DNA of 64,000 nucleotides from Arachis hypogaea (taxonomy: Eukaryota; Streptophyta; Magnoliopsida; Fabales; Fabaceae), in assembly GCF_003086295.3 (NCBI RefSeq), contig NC_092054.1:56459546-56523545 (forward strand), read 5' to 3'. How positions within the stretch are numbered: position 1 is the stretch's first letter; each line of letters begins with the position of its first letter. Below, one piece after another: positions 1 through 11,361 of the stretch. The translations under genes were made by a program, and so were the position numbers. The notes beneath the pieces were generated by a model. The model ran no database searches, was not told where the DNA came from, and saw nothing but the letters and a program-made list of their open reading frames with translations.

Positions 1-19
1 AAAAGAACGATCATACCAT

Positions 20-37
20 GGTGGGTTGTCTCCCACC
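20..37 (-). promoter_or_regulatory. conserved post-pol hairpin of A1
   Basis: GGTGGG, a six-base loop and CCCACC form a perfect six-base-pair stem 43 bases beyond the pol stop. The same motif sits just after the pol or ORF1 stop in A2, B, C and D. It is preceded by a second small stem made of CGTCC and GGACG. The role is unknown; an RNA signal is inferred. Confidence 0.6.
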
Positions 38-80
38 TAGCACTTTGCTTTAACGTCCATAAGTTGGACGCTCCACTAGC

Positions 81-1767
81 TCAGTCTTCAGTTATGTGGG
101 GATCTTCCAAGAGGAAGATCTCAAGCTCCTTGTTTTTCTTCAGCTTCACGCTATGGTACAGCTTTAAACGATGTCCATTAACTTTGATAAGTTCAGAGTT
201 TGAAGGATGGCTTAGGTGATAAACTCCGTACGGTTCTGCCTTCTCTACTCTGTATGGACCTTCCCATCTTGATCTCAACTTTCCTGGCATGAGCCTCAGT
301 CGAGACTTGTAAAGGAGGACTAAGTCCCCAGGTTGGAACTCTTTCCTCTTGATGTGCTGATCATGTACAGCCTTCATCTTCTCCTTGTACAGTCTTGAGT
401 TCTCATAAGCTTCTAGGCAAAGGCTCTCCAGTTCCTGCAGTTGCATCTTCCTTTCAGCTCTGGCTTTTTCAATTCCCATGTTGCATTCCTTTACTGCCCA
501 AAAGGCTTTGTGCTCTACTTCAACAGGGAGATGACAAGCTTTTCCATAAACTAAGCGGAAAGGACTCATCCCAATGGGTGTTTTGTATGCTATTCTGTAT
601 GCCCAGAGTGCATCTTGTAGCCTGGTGCTCCAGTCTCTTCTATGAGGTTTGACTATCTTCTGCAAGATATGATTTATCTCTCTATTTGACACCTCTGCTT
701 GCCCATTAGTCTGAGGATGGTAGGCTGTTGAAACTTTATGAATTATCCCATGCTTCTTCATTAGTCCTGTTAGTCTCCTGTTACAAAAATGGGTGCCTTG
801 ATCGCTCACGATTGCTCGTGGTGATCCAAAGCGACAAATAATATGGTTTCTCACAAAGGAAACAACAGTGTTAGCATCATCATTGCGGGTAGGAATTGCT
901 TCCACCCATTTGGAAACGTAATCCACAGCTAACAATATATAGAAATAACCATTATAATTTGGAAATGGACCCATGAAGTCAATGCCCCAAACATCAAAAA
1001 TTTCACAGAAAAGCATAATTTGTTGAGGCATCTCATCCCTCCTGGATATATTACCAAATTTCTGGCATGGAAAACAAGATCTACAAAATTCAGCAGCGTC
1101 CTTAAAAAGAGTAGGCCACCAGAATCCACAGTCTAAGGTTTTTCTAGCAGTTCTTTGAGGGCCAAAATGTCCTCCACTCTCAGATGAGTGACAGGCCTCT
1201 AAGATGGACTGGAATTCTGATTGAGGCACACACCGTCTAATTACCTGGTCAGCGCCACATCTCCATAAATATGGGTCATCCCATATATAATATTTAGACT
1301 CATTTTTCAGCTTGTCTCTTTGATGCTTAGAAAAGTTCGGAGGGAAGGTGCGGCTAACTAGATAATTAGCTACAGGTGCATACCAAGGGACTATCTCAGA
1401 TACTGCTTGCAGGTTATCAAATGGGAAATTATCAGCTATAGGAGTGGAGTCATCTGTAATGTGCTCAAGGCGACTCAAGTGGTCTGCCACTAAATTCTGG
1501 TTACCATTCCTATCCTTAATTTCCAAATCAAATTCTGGTAATAGTAGTATCCAACGTATAAGCCTTGGTTTGGACTCCTTTTTAGCTAATAAATACTTTA
1601 GAGCTGTGTGGTCTGAATACACTAATACTTTAGTACCAAGTAAATAGGCTCAAAATTTATCCAGAGCAAAAACAATAGCAAGAAGCTCTTTCTCAGTAGT
1701 AGTGTAATTCGACTGAGCGGCATCTAAAGTTTTAGACGCGTAAGCAATAATAAAAGGATCCTTACCT
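81..1767 (-). pseudogene. A1 pol 3' part: RNase H remnant and integrase
   Basis: The main open stretch (81-1622, 513 aa) starts inside RNase H ([16 protein letters not shown]) and runs through integrase. An HHCC zinc-binding region is visible ([11 protein letters not shown], then CRSCFPC). The DDE core has all three acidic residues: D in [11 protein letters not shown] in SDQGTHF, and E in GQAEVSNRE. The C-terminus has [12 protein letters not shown], a GPY module without a chromodomain. An in-frame TGA at 1650-1652 stands where A2 has CGA. Near 1798-1805 a small deletion removes the segment that in A2 contains CDAS, the first catalytic Asp of RNase H, and shifts the frame. The integrase core is otherwise well preserved. 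Confidence 0.9.
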
Positions 1768-3694
1768 TCACGCTGAGCCAGTGCTGCTCCTACGGCATGG
1801 TTGGCTCCAGTCTGGTCCTCTCACAATTGGAGCTTGAGTCAGGGCGGTCTTCAGCTTATCAAACGCTTGTTTGCAATTTTCACTGAACTCGAACTCAATA
1901 TCTTTCTGCAGTAATCTGGATAGGGGAAGTGCTACCTTACTGAAGTCCTTAATGAACCTCCTGTAAAAACCTGCATGGCCAAGGAAAGAACGGACCTCCC
2001 TCACAGAAGAGGGGTAAGGTAAACTAGAAATAACATCCACCTTTGCTGGATCTACAGAAATGCCAGTATTAGACACAACATGTCCTAGTACAATCCCTTG
2101 TTTAACCATAAAGTGACATTTTTCAAAATTTAATACCAGGTTTGTACTGACACATCTATCTAATACTCTAGATAATCCATCTAAGAAAAGGCTAAAGGAA
2201 TCGCCATAAACACTAAAATCATCCATAAAAACCTCCATACAGTCCTCAATAAGATCAGAGAAAAGACTCATCATGCACCTCTGGAAAGTAGCTGGTGCAT
2301 TGCACAAGCCAAAGGGCATTCTCTTGTAAGCATAAGTCCCAAAAGGACATGTAAAAGTGGTCTTTTCCTGATCCTCAGGAGCTATATGAATCTGGAAATA
2401 ACATGTGTAAACATCTAAAAAACAATAATGTAATTTACCTGACAGGCGATCCAGCATTTGACCAATGAATGGAAGAGGATAGTGATCCTTACGAGTTGCT
2501 TGGTTGAGGTGTCTGTAGTCAATGCAAACCCTCCAGGCGTTCTGAACTTTGGTTATCAGGAGCTCTCCATGCTCATTCTTCACTGCAGTGACTCCAGACT
2601 TCTTTGGCACCACTTGTACTGGGCTTACCCATTCACTGTCTGAGATGGGATAGATGACATCTGCCTCTAGTAGTCTGGTCACTTCCTTTTTAACAACCTC
2701 TAGGATAGTGGGGTTCAGTCTTCTCTGGGGTTGATGGACAGGTCTTGCTCCCTCTTCTAAAAATATTCTATACTTACAGACTTGAGGGTTTATGCCTACT
2801 ATGTCTGCCAAACTCCACCCAATTGCCTTTTTGTGCCTCCTCAGCACACTAAGTAACTGCTCTTCTTGTTGAGAAGTAAGTTCCCTTGCAATGATAACTG
2901 GAAACCTCTGCCCATCTTCCAGGTAAGCATATTTGAGATGTGGAGGAAGGGGTTTTAATTCTAACTTCTGATCATGGTCAGGCTCTGGGTTGTCTGGAGC
3001 TGGTAACAATGGTAGAGCACTGTCATTGTCCTCTGAGAATGTCCCCACACTAGGACCTTGTCCTGTGTGCTTCTCTTCAAATTCCTCCTGATAGACTTCA
3101 GCCACTATTTCATCTATAATGTCACACTTGAGGATAGAGTGATCCTCCGGTGGGTGCTTCATAACTCCGTTCAGATTGAAAATCACTACTCGGCCATCTA
3201 TTTCAAAAGAGTATGTTCCTGAAAAAGTATCTAATTTAAACTTTGAGGTCTTCAGGAATGGCCTTCCGAGTAGGATTAATGATGGCTTATCTGAGGCATT
3301 CTTGGGCATCTCCAGGATATAAAAATCAATGGAAAATGTGAGCCCCTTAATGCCCACTAATACAACTTCAGCAACTCCAGCCACTGTGATAATACTTTTA
3401 TCTGCTAACACAAAACGAGCTGCCGACCTTTTTAAGAGAGGGAGCCTCAAAATATCATATATAGACAAAGGCATTATACTTACACATGCTCCTAAATGAC
3501 ACATGCAATCAGAAATTATCACACCACCAATAGTACAATTAACTATACAAGGTCCTGGGTCACTACACTTTTCAGGTAAACCTCCCATTAAAGCAGATAT
3601 GGAACTTCCTAAAGGAATAGTTTCTAATTCATTAATTTTGTCTTTATGTATACATAAATCTTTTAGAAACTTTGCATACTTAGGTACCTATTGA
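1768..3694 (-). pseudogene. A1 pol 5' part: protease and reverse transcriptase
   Basis: The open stretch 1768-3588 (606 aa) holds a retropepsin-like protease and then RT. The protease motif reads CHLGACVSIMPLS. A2 has D at the third position, so the catalytic Asp is His here (codon at 3496-3498). RT motifs include RVCIDYRHLNQ, FLDVYTCYFQIH (A2 has G where this copy has V and C), KRMPFGLCNAPATFQRCM and the catalytic box FMDDFSVYGDSF. LGHVVSNTGI and SFLGHAGFYRRFI follow, then the thumb/connection region. A TAG at 3688-3690 separates this stretch from the gag linker; A2 has a Gln codon there. The polyprotein cannot be made from this copy. Confidence 0.92.
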
Positions 3695-4617
3695 ATAACA
3701 TCAAATAGAGGAACAGTTACCTCAACCTTTTTGAATATCTCTACCATTTTTGGATCAGGTTCCAGCTGCTTTCTGGGCTTCCTTGCAAGTTGTGGAAATA
3801 GAATAGGAGTGGTGTCTTCTGCAGTGTCTGCGCCTTTTGATGCTTCTTCCTGTGGTCGAGCTTCTTCTTTTTCAGCTATGTCCTATATGTCTTCTTCCTC
3901 TTCAACATCTTCTATTTCCACTACCTCTTCAGCTGAGGCGTGTTATGGTGAGCTTGGCTCCTCCTGGTTCCTCTCCTGCAGTGTGGTTCCGGACCTTAGG
4001 GTGATGGCATTAATACCACCCTTGGGATTGGGTAATAGTTGCAAGGGAATCCCACTGGAGCTCAAAGGTTGATTATTGGAGTTATTCATTGAACCAATCT
4101 GTGAGACAAGAGCTTACAAAGTAGCATTCAGACCATTCAGAGTGGCATTAATGTTGTTTTCCATGGTCTGCTATCTCCGATCAATAGATTGTAGTAAGTC
4201 ATCATTGGCAGATGAAGAAGAATAGGTAATTTGAGAGGTCTGCTGTAGGGTATTCTGTGGTCCTTGGGATTGCCTTAGGTGAGGTGCTCTGTAAGGCTGA
4301 TTCTGATTCTGCTGTATGTTGTTGTTGTTATTTCACCTCTGATTTCTCTGATTATCTCTGCCTCCTCTGTTGTTGTTGTCCCTCCAATTCTGGTTAGAAT
4401 TGTCCTGCCATCCATGGCTGTAGTTGCCACTTTGATTGTACCCTTGGTTGGGGCGGTCATAAAAGTTATGAGTGGCTGCCACGGTGTTGTCTTCCTGCTG
4501 GAGCTGCAGACATTCATCAGTATAATGGCTGTAATCAGCACAGATTCTGCAAACTCTCTATGGGACTAACTGTTGATTTTGCTGTGTTGGAGAAGGTTGA
4601 GCTTGCTGAACTTGTTG
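3695..4617 (-). pseudogene. A1 gag C-terminus: zinc knuckle and Asn/Gln-rich linker
   Basis: Translation of the minus strand in the gag frame gives a CCHC zinc knuckle, CRICADYSHYTDEC (C-x2-C-x4-H-x4-C), near 4510-4552. After it comes a Gly/Asn/Gln-rich stretch and a Pro/Ser-rich linker leading to protease. Several stops interrupt the frame, for example TAA at 4618-4620 where A2 has CAA. In the family this part is nucleocapsid, which binds the genomic RNA. The serine-rich plus-strand open frame at 3731-4072 is a shadow of this linker. Confidence 0.82.
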
Positions 4618-5553
4618 TTAGTTCAATTGCATTTGCTTCAGCAAGTTGGTCATTTCACATATACTCTGAGTTAAAGCAGCAGTCTCTCTGCTAGAGGATA
4701 CTTCTGTAACAGCTTTTGCACGGCCTTGTTTCTGCCTGTGATTCCTAGTAGATTCAGCTAAGTCACTGATCAATTGCCATGCCTCATCAGTGGTCTTGTA
4801 CTTTTTTATAGACCCATTGCTAGCACTTTCCAATGTGGTCTTATCTTGGGGCCTCATGCCCTGTGTGACATAGCCGAGTAACACTATCTTGTCAATCATA
4901 TGGTGGGGGCAAGCTTCCAGAAGATTATTGAAGCGTTTCCAGTACTCATAGAGAGTTTCAGAATCATCCTGAACAATCATGGAAATATCTTTCCTCAGTT
5001 TATCAGTAACTTCAGCTGGAAAGAACTTTTCCAAGAATTCTCTTCTCAGTGTATCCCAGTTGGATACAATTGCTGCTGGTTGAGTGTAGTACCACTCTCT
5101 TGCCTTCCCCTCAAGAGAAAACGGGAAAGCTTTCAGCAAAATTGAAGTTTCATCTGCACCATCACGCCTGACAGTAGAACAGGCTGCCTAAAAATCTCTC
5201 AGGTGCTTGATAGGCTCTTGAGCAGGTAAGCCATAAAACTTGGGCATCAAATTGAGCAGTGCGGTCTTTATTTCAAAGTCTGTAGCCACCGCTGGGTGAT
5301 GTGCTTGAAATGGTTGCATTGTAAAATTAGGGGCTCCAGCCTCCTGGATAGTAACTCTCCTGGCTGCTGCCATGTTACCTACACGTAAAACAACCAAATC
5401 AGTAGAACGGGGGCTGGTTTCTTTCTCAAGTGACGTTTCAGATCCGCCCTCAGAGAGGACTAACCGATGCCGAGCTTGCCTTATTCGTGAAATAGTTCTT
5501 TCAATCTCAAGATCGAATACTAGCAAGCTTGGGTCAGGAAGCGAACGTGTCAT
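4618..5553 (-). pseudogene. A1 gag (Retrotrans_gag domain)
   Basis: The start is the ATG at 5553 (MTRSLPDPSL), about 90 bases after the PBS. The N-terminal part (121 aa) ends at TAG 5188-5190, where A2 has CAG. The second part (4618-5139) carries the capsid-like Retrotrans_gag domain: KAREWYYTQP, WDTLRREFLEKFFP, then ETLYEYWKRFNNLL and CPHHMIDKIVLL. A C-terminal helix, ICEMTNLLKQMQLN, precedes the zinc knuckle. In the family this protein forms the virus-like particle in the cytoplasm. The domain is clearly recognisable but the frame is broken. Confidence 0.92.
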
Positions 5554-5645
5554 CTAACGAAAGAAACAAGCAGATCATAGTAGCAAAATAGAATAAAATG
5601 CAAATAAATAAATTCTAATTAATAACTTTAGCACTCTATTGTAAC

Positions 5646-5663
5646 TCCCCGGCAACGGCGCCA
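5646..5663 (-). other. primer-binding site of A1 (tRNA-Asp)
   Basis: On the minus strand these 18 bases read TGGCGCCGTTGCCGGGGA. They are complementary to the 3' end of plant tRNA-Asp(GTC) including CCA, as I know that tRNA. A five-base spacer separates the site from the LTR end. Confidence 0.93.
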
Positions 5664-5668
5664 AAAAT

Positions 5669-7157
5669 TGATGTGGGCGAAAATTGGCGAGTTAAGAATG
5701 ATTATAAAATATGCGTTGCAAGTATAGTTCTCAACCAACCAGAAATCCGCTTATCAATTTAGAAGAGTGTCACAGAAATTAAAATTGAAATACTGGGAGT
5801 ATGAATCCTAGGTCATCTCCCAACGAGTTGCAGAAAAGTGTGCTATTTTATTAATCGGATGGTTTTCAAAAGGGTTGAGTTGAATGGTAGAAAATTAAAT
5901 TAGAGAATTTATATAAATTTAAATAAAAGCCTTGACTGGGAGTTGATTAGCTGGAAGCCCTATTCTTGTTGGAGCACTCTCAATATTAATTGACAATTGA
6001 GGGTTATTATGTTTAGTTGTCCCCCACTAAGTAAGGGAAAGTTAAACAAGTTGGAGTGTTATTTCTATCCACAAGTTCCAATCCGCTCTTGGGAGGATTG
6101 GTGTTAGTGACTAGAGAGAAATCCAACAATAAACACAATTACAATCTTTCTCTTGAGTATCTCAACTCAAGGGTTCCTTTCAATCAACTCCCCATCAAGT
6201 TAGGGAACTACTTGCTCATTGTAAATGTAAAATTCATAACATAAGAAAGGGAATTAAAGAAAGACATGATAAATAATGATCAAAAGATTAATTAAAAATA
6301 AAAGTAATTCTTGTATTAATAAATGCTAAAATAATCCAATAGTAAAATTAAGTAAATTAAGGAACATGAAAGAGTAAGAGACAAGTAAAGAGAACGAACT
6401 AGAATGTCGAAGTCTTGATGAGGCAATAACTCTTCTCAATATCCCAATGCAAAAATAATGAAAATAACAAATCCTAAAAACTATGAATGTGTAGAGAGAA
6501 AACCTAGAGGAGAGGAAAACTAGATCTAAAAACTAAAACTATGCGGAATGAATGTTGTTTTTGGTTTCTGCATGTTCTCTGGCTCTAGTCTGCTTTTCTG
6601 GGCCGAAAACTGGGTCAAAATAAGGCCCGAAATCGCCCCCAGCGATTCTGCAGATTATGCAGATCGTGCATGTCACGCGGACGCGTCATTCAGGCGGACG
6701 CATCATTCGGCGTTTCGCTTTGCCAAGTGGGCGCGTCGTCCACGCTTCCGCGTTACTTGTGCAGTTTCCAATTCGCGCGGCCGCGTCATCCATGCAGCCG
6801 CGTCATTGCGATTTCCTCTCTTCCGCGCGGTCGCGTCATCCATGCGGCCGCGTCGCTTCTCGCTGGTCATCTCCTCTATTTCTTGTGTTCCTTCCATTTT
6901 TGCAAGCTTCCTTTCCAATCTCTAACTCATTCATGCCTTATAAAGCCTGAAACACTTAACACATATATCACGGCATCAAATGGAATAAAGAAGAAATAAA
7001 ATACATAATTAAAAGTCTCTAGGAAGCAAGTTTTCAATCATGCAATAACTTTAGGAAGGAATTATAAATGCATGCTTATTTAATGAATAAGTGGGTAAAG
7101 ATCATGATAAAACCACATAATTAAACACAATATAAACCATAAAATAGTGGTTTATCA
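5669..7157 (-). repeat. 5' LTR of A1
   Basis: On the minus strand the LTR begins TGATAAACCACT at 7157 and ends CCCACATCA at 5669, giving 1489 bases with TG...CA ends. It matches the A2 5' LTR (23569-25075) in order and sequence. It contains an array of CpG-rich self-complementary words (6657-6862), a conserved block around the GATGCCGTGAT position near 6970, and a U5 hairpin near 5800-5820. The open frames inside it, such as the one at 6548-6925, only reflect the array. Confidence 0.92.
6657..6862. repeat. CpG palindrome-word array in A1 LTR
   Basis: Short words of the type ACGCGxxCGCGT recur every 15-30 bases with differing spacers, for example CACGCGGACGCGTC near 6674 and GCGCGGCCGCGTC near 6775. 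Many copies are fully or nearly self-complementary. The same word class is found in the A2, B and C LTRs. Confidence 0.8.
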
Positions 7158-7483
7158 GCTAGGGAGTTGGATACCTCCGGATTTAAACTTTGGTATACAG
7201 GAAAGGTGAAGAATAGGAATGAGGTTGGAATTATTATGGATAAGCATTGGAAGAAGAAGGTAGTGGATGTCAAGACGGTGGGAGATCGGATCATCTCTAT
7301 CAAACTTATGGTAGAGGGAGGTGCTTTTCATGTGATTAGCGCCTATGCACCGCAAGTGGGTTCGGACAAACAACACAAGATAAGGTTTTGGGAGGATCTA
7401 GAGAGTTTGGTCCAAGACTTACCTTCAGGAGATAAGATTTTCTTAGGAGGAGATTTAAATGGTCATGTTGGAAGAGAAGTGAC
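7158..7483 (+). pseudogene. LINE (RTE type), endonuclease domain, first part
   Basis: The frame from 7158 translates to the middle of an AP-like endonuclease of a plant RTE LINE: DTSGFKLWYTGKVKNRN, HVISAYAPQVG, and the catalytic-region motif GGDLNGHVGREV. The frame is open from the A1 edge to 7483, where solo LTR F is inserted. It resumes in frame at 51294 once F and one copy of its target duplication (GTGAC) are discounted. The 5' part of the LINE should lie beyond A1, left of the window. Confidence 0.92.
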
Positions 7484-9173
7484 TAATACGGAAAAACTAA
7501 TTACGCAATAACTACCGGCAAGTGCACCGGGTTGTATTAAGTAATAAAACTCACTGGAGAGTGAAATGTCTATCCCACGAGGATTAACGGATTAAGCAAA
7601 CAATAGTTGATTGATTATTCTAGTTAGACGGTTCATATTGGAGTGATAATCACACAAGAAATATAAATTGCATGAAAGTAAAGAGAAGCAATAAAGTGCA
7701 AGAAAGTAAACGGTAAGAAAAGTAAAGTGCTGAAAAATAAAAGAGCAAGAAAAGTGAAGTACGGAAAAGTAAAATACAAGAAAGAAAAGTACAAGAAAGT
7801 AAATAACTAGAAGTAAAAGAAAAGAAGAGTATTGGGATAGAGAGATATTGAATTCTCTGGATCAATTGCTCTCATCTCTTCCTCAATCAATGCATTCATT
7901 GATCTCTTGGCAATCTTAGGTGATTGAATCCCAATTCCTTGGCAATTCAATCTCTCTAAACTTGAACAATTACCCAATTCCTTGATCTAATTACTCATGG
8001 GAAGAGATGAAGTACGGTCATTGATTATACCACATGTTTTTCCAAATCAAAGTATTGGTAGGATTACATGTCACTATATCCATCCAACCCCAAATCCGGT
8101 CCAACATGAGAAAGTATTTCTAGCATGATTTTCTCATTTCTCTTCCAAGGTTCGGAGGAAATCCAAGTATGAGCAATTTATCTTCCGAGACAATTGTTCA
8201 ATTGGATGAAGATCGAAAGCTTTCAAGAAAATCAAGAGAATAGAAAGAAGAAGAAGAAGGAAAACAATTTAATCCATCAAATAACAACAGAGCTCTCTTT
8301 CCCAATGGAAAGAGTTAGTTGTTCATTGCTCTGTTCAAACAGAAAAGAAAGAAAGTGCAGAAAAATAACGATGAAGATTATGAATTTAAAACTGAAATTG
8401 AAACTTCAAAATTCATAAATGAAAATTACAAACTGAGACTAAACTACTACTAAAAAAAAGAAAAGAAAATAAAGAAGAGTGTATGAGGGGAAGGGTCCGA
8501 AGACCCACTCCCAGTGGTGTGTGCCCGAGGATGTGTGTGTGCATGATTCTGGACTCCCCCTCCAATCCAAAATGAATTCAATGTAGAAACTAAGGCCTTT
8601 ATATAGGCTCTCCTAAATTACAAAATGAAATTAAAAGCAAATTACAATTAAATGAAAATTTCTATTCTAGATGCTTCTTGTGGCCTTCATTAGTTGAGAA
8701 TTATGGGCTTGCTTGCTTGAACTTTGAAGTGGACTTAAGAGAGAAGTGAATAAAATTGAGGTCCAAGTCCTAGCGTTAAGGCTACCGTTAGCTACACTAA
8801 CGCTACAAGTGTGGCGTTAGTGCTGAAGTTCGTGGCACTAACATCACACTTGCTACCCAGTTGGTGTTTTTTGGAGCTTAAAGATGCCTATTTTTTGGTT
8901 CTTCAATTTCATGCCCACTATATACTATTATACGCCATTGGAAAGCTCTCAATGTTATATTTCTAACCCAACTGGAATCACCTCAATTGGACCTCTGTAA
9001 CTCAAGTTATGCTCCTTTGAAGGAAACAGGGTTGCTGGCATTGTCGCTGGCATTAGTGGCACTAATGTGGCCACTAACGTAACGTTAAGGGAGTTAATAA
9101 TGCCAGTTTTGAAGCTCAAACTTAATGTCCAACCCATACTATTATATATTTTTGGAAAGCCCTAAATGTATAT
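7484..9173 (-). repeat. solo LTR F, piece 1 of 3
   Basis: F is a solo LTR related to the E LTRs, in three pieces (7484-9173, 20516-21132, 51061-51293; about 2.54 kb in total). Its left end is flanked by GTGAC at 7479-7483 and its right end by GTGAC at 51294-51298. The left terminus reads TA, not the expected TG, probably through mutation. The piece contains a U5-type hairpin near 7550-7565 (TCAC...GTGA) and, at 8785-9090, words built on CACGTTAGTG or GTTAGTGGCACTAA. No PBS or coding region belongs to it. The small open frames are not supported as genes. Confidence 0.85.
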
Positions 9174-11361
9174 TGATGGGATATTTTTGTGGAAAAACGA
9201 ATTTCTCCAAAACACCCAAATCTAACCGGCAAGTGCACCGGGTCGTATCAAGTAATAAAACTCACGGGAGTGAGGTCGATCCCACAGGGATTGATGGATC
9301 AAGCAACTTTAGTGGGTGATTAGTTTAGTCAAGCTAACATTTGTGTGATAATTGATGCAGCAGAAAGTAAATGACAAGGAAAATTAAAGTGCAGAAAGTA
9401 AATTGGACAGTAACTTAAAGAACAAGGAAGTAAAATAGCAAGAATCTTAAATTGCAAGAAAAGTAAATTGCATGAAAGTAAAGGAGACTGGGTGCAGGAA
9501 AATTAAATGAAAGCAGTAAATCAAAGCTTAGAACAATTGCAAGGAAATTAAAATTGCATGAAAAGTAAATTCAGATCACAGTGGCTCAAATGTAAAATGC
9601 AGAGGAACAAAAGTGCTGGAAAGTAAATTGGGAACAAGGAGATCAGAGAGCAAAGTGACTGTGCTTAATTTGCAGAAATTTAAAAGGATGTTGAAGATCT
9701 CAGGAGTGGATCCTTCCTTGATTCAACAAGAGAAAAGTTGCAGAGAATTAAAAAAAGATTGCAGAAGAAGTAAAGAGAAGTTGCAAATAGAGAATGAAAA
9801 CATAATTCCTTCCAATCTCTATTCAAGATTCAAAACAGAAAATGAAACTCAGAGAGAGAGCTCTGTATTCCTAATGCTCCCTAGTGGAGCTCGCCTCCCT
9901 CCTCTCTATTCGGGCTTACTTTCTAAAATGAGAATGATGCCTTATATAGGCATTTTTACAAAAAATGAAAATGAAATTCAAAACAAATTACAATTAAAAT
10001 GAAATTTCTATTCTAACTATCTCTTGTGCCTTTGAGTGATGATAATGGGCCCTTGCTCTTGATGGAATTGGGTTGATAGAGGCCTTGGTTGATTGCTCTT
10101 GGAGTTGGAGAGAGAACCGAATTGAACCGGGTTAGAATCATGAAAGCTTGAGTAAAAGTTGGAGTAAAAGTTAGGGTCTAACTTTTGCTCCAACTTTTCA
10201 CATCAGCACCCTTCCTTGCTGATACCAACGTTGGGGCAAAAGTTAGGGGTCAAACTTTTGCTCCAACGTTGACCCCCTTGTGTGCATGTATGGGGTGCTA
10301 CTTTGTCCTTTTGTCAACGTTGCCAATTTCATGCCAACTATAGACTATTATATATGGTTGGAAAGCTCTGAATGTCAGATTTCTAACCCAATTGGAATCA
10401 CCTCAATTGGACATCTACAACTCAAGTTATGCTCATTTGAAGAGGACAAGGTTGCTGGCTTTGGTGTGCAGCGTTTGAGGCGACGTTTGCCTCAAACGTG
10501 GTCGAAAACGCCAGTTCTGGAGGCTCAAACATATTGTCCACCCCATTCTATTATACATTGTTGGAAATCCCTGGATGTCTACTTTCCAATACCGTTGGGA
10601 GCACATCATTTGGAGCTCTACAGCTCGAGTTATACTCCGTCGAAGGTGCAGAGGTCAGTTGGCCTCACTGCAGGTTGCCACCATGTTCGTTTATGCTCAT
10701 TGCGGGGCAGTTTTCTCCCTCAATTTTAGTGTCCACCATGCAGTGCCATATATGATTGGAAAGCTCTCGATTCCTACTTTCCATTGCTTTTTGAATCACC
10801 TCATTTGGAGCTCTGTAGCTCAAGTTATTCTTGTTGGAAGTATACCCCTTGCACACTCATGGCGCCAACGTTAGCCAAAAAGTTAGGGGCTAACGTTGGC
10901 GCAAACTTTTGCTAGCCCAGGGAGTGTTTTTCATGTGCCAACGTTAGCCAAAAAGTTAGGGGCTAACTTTTGGTCCAGCTTTTTGCTTCCTGGTTCATTT
11001 TCAATTAATCCAAAAGTTTGAGCTAAAGTTTGAGGCAAACTTTTGCTCAAACTTTTTGTTCTCTCTTCCTCCTAGCCATTCCTTCTTGCTTCATCCTTTC
11101 TCCAAGCTTTCTTCACCTATCATTAATCAACCAAACACATCAAAGCTATGCTCAAAATCATGAGATATTCATTCTTTCATAATATGTGACAATTATAGCA
11201 TAAAACCTCATGAAATAGCATGAATTCATACATGGTTGATTAAATCAAAGGAAACATGAAAATCTACCTAATTGGCTTGCTTATGGCTCAAGAAAGTGCA
11301 TAAAACCTATTGAAAACAAATGAAAAAGCATAGAAAAACATGACATGGTGACATGTCATCA
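9174..11361 (-). repeat. E LTR1 (outer, 3' LTR of composite)
   Basis: In plus coordinates the ends are TGATGGGATA and GTCATCA, so TG...CA reads on both strands. It is 2188 bases long and nearly identical to LTR3, which is 121 bases longer because it has more palindromic repeat units. The U5 hairpin CTCAC-GGGA-GTGAG lies at 9261-9274. Words based on CCAACGTTAGCC / GGCTAACGTTGG occur from about 10200 to 11000. The 129- and 149-codon open frames inside have copies in LTR3 and show no coding features. Confidence 0.9.

Larger units (their letters stand above)
1..7157 (-). mobile_element. Athila-type Ty3/gypsy retrotransposon A1 (3' end outside window)
   Basis: Read on the minus strand, the order is 5' LTR, tRNA-Asp primer-binding site, gag, protease, reverse transcriptase, RNase H, integrase and a 3' hairpin motif. 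This is the Ty3/gypsy order. The GPY motif near the integrase C-terminus with no chromodomain, and the tRNA-Asp PBS, fit the Athila/Calypso lineage. The 3' LTR would lie left of base 1. The right edge ends in TTTATCA and abuts a LINE reading frame. The next five bases, GCTAG (7158-7162), should recur as the target-site duplication left of the window. A1 is a sister of A2 (23569-50400) and is dead: it has several in-frame stops, a mutated protease active site and a deletion in RNase H. It may belong to the peanut FIDEL group, but I could not verify that. Confidence 0.93.

Noticed and set aside
3731..4072. Ser-rich plus-strand frame of 113 codons
   Set aside because: It is antisense to the A1 gag-protease linker and has no independent support.
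5646..5663. tRNA-Asp gene fragment
   Set aside because: Only 18 bases match the tRNA 3' end, including the CCA that plant genes do not encode, and they sit beside an LTR; this is a primer-binding site.
6548..6999. Arg/Ser-rich open frames on both strands
   Set aside because: They lie over the CpG palindrome array of the A1 LTR; similar frames appear over every such array because the words lack stops in several frames.
9613..10002. 129-codon frame, identical copy at 18646-19035
   Set aside because: The identity reflects the LTR1-LTR3 pair. The composition is Lys/Asn-rich, there is no domain, and the divergent LTR2 lacks it.
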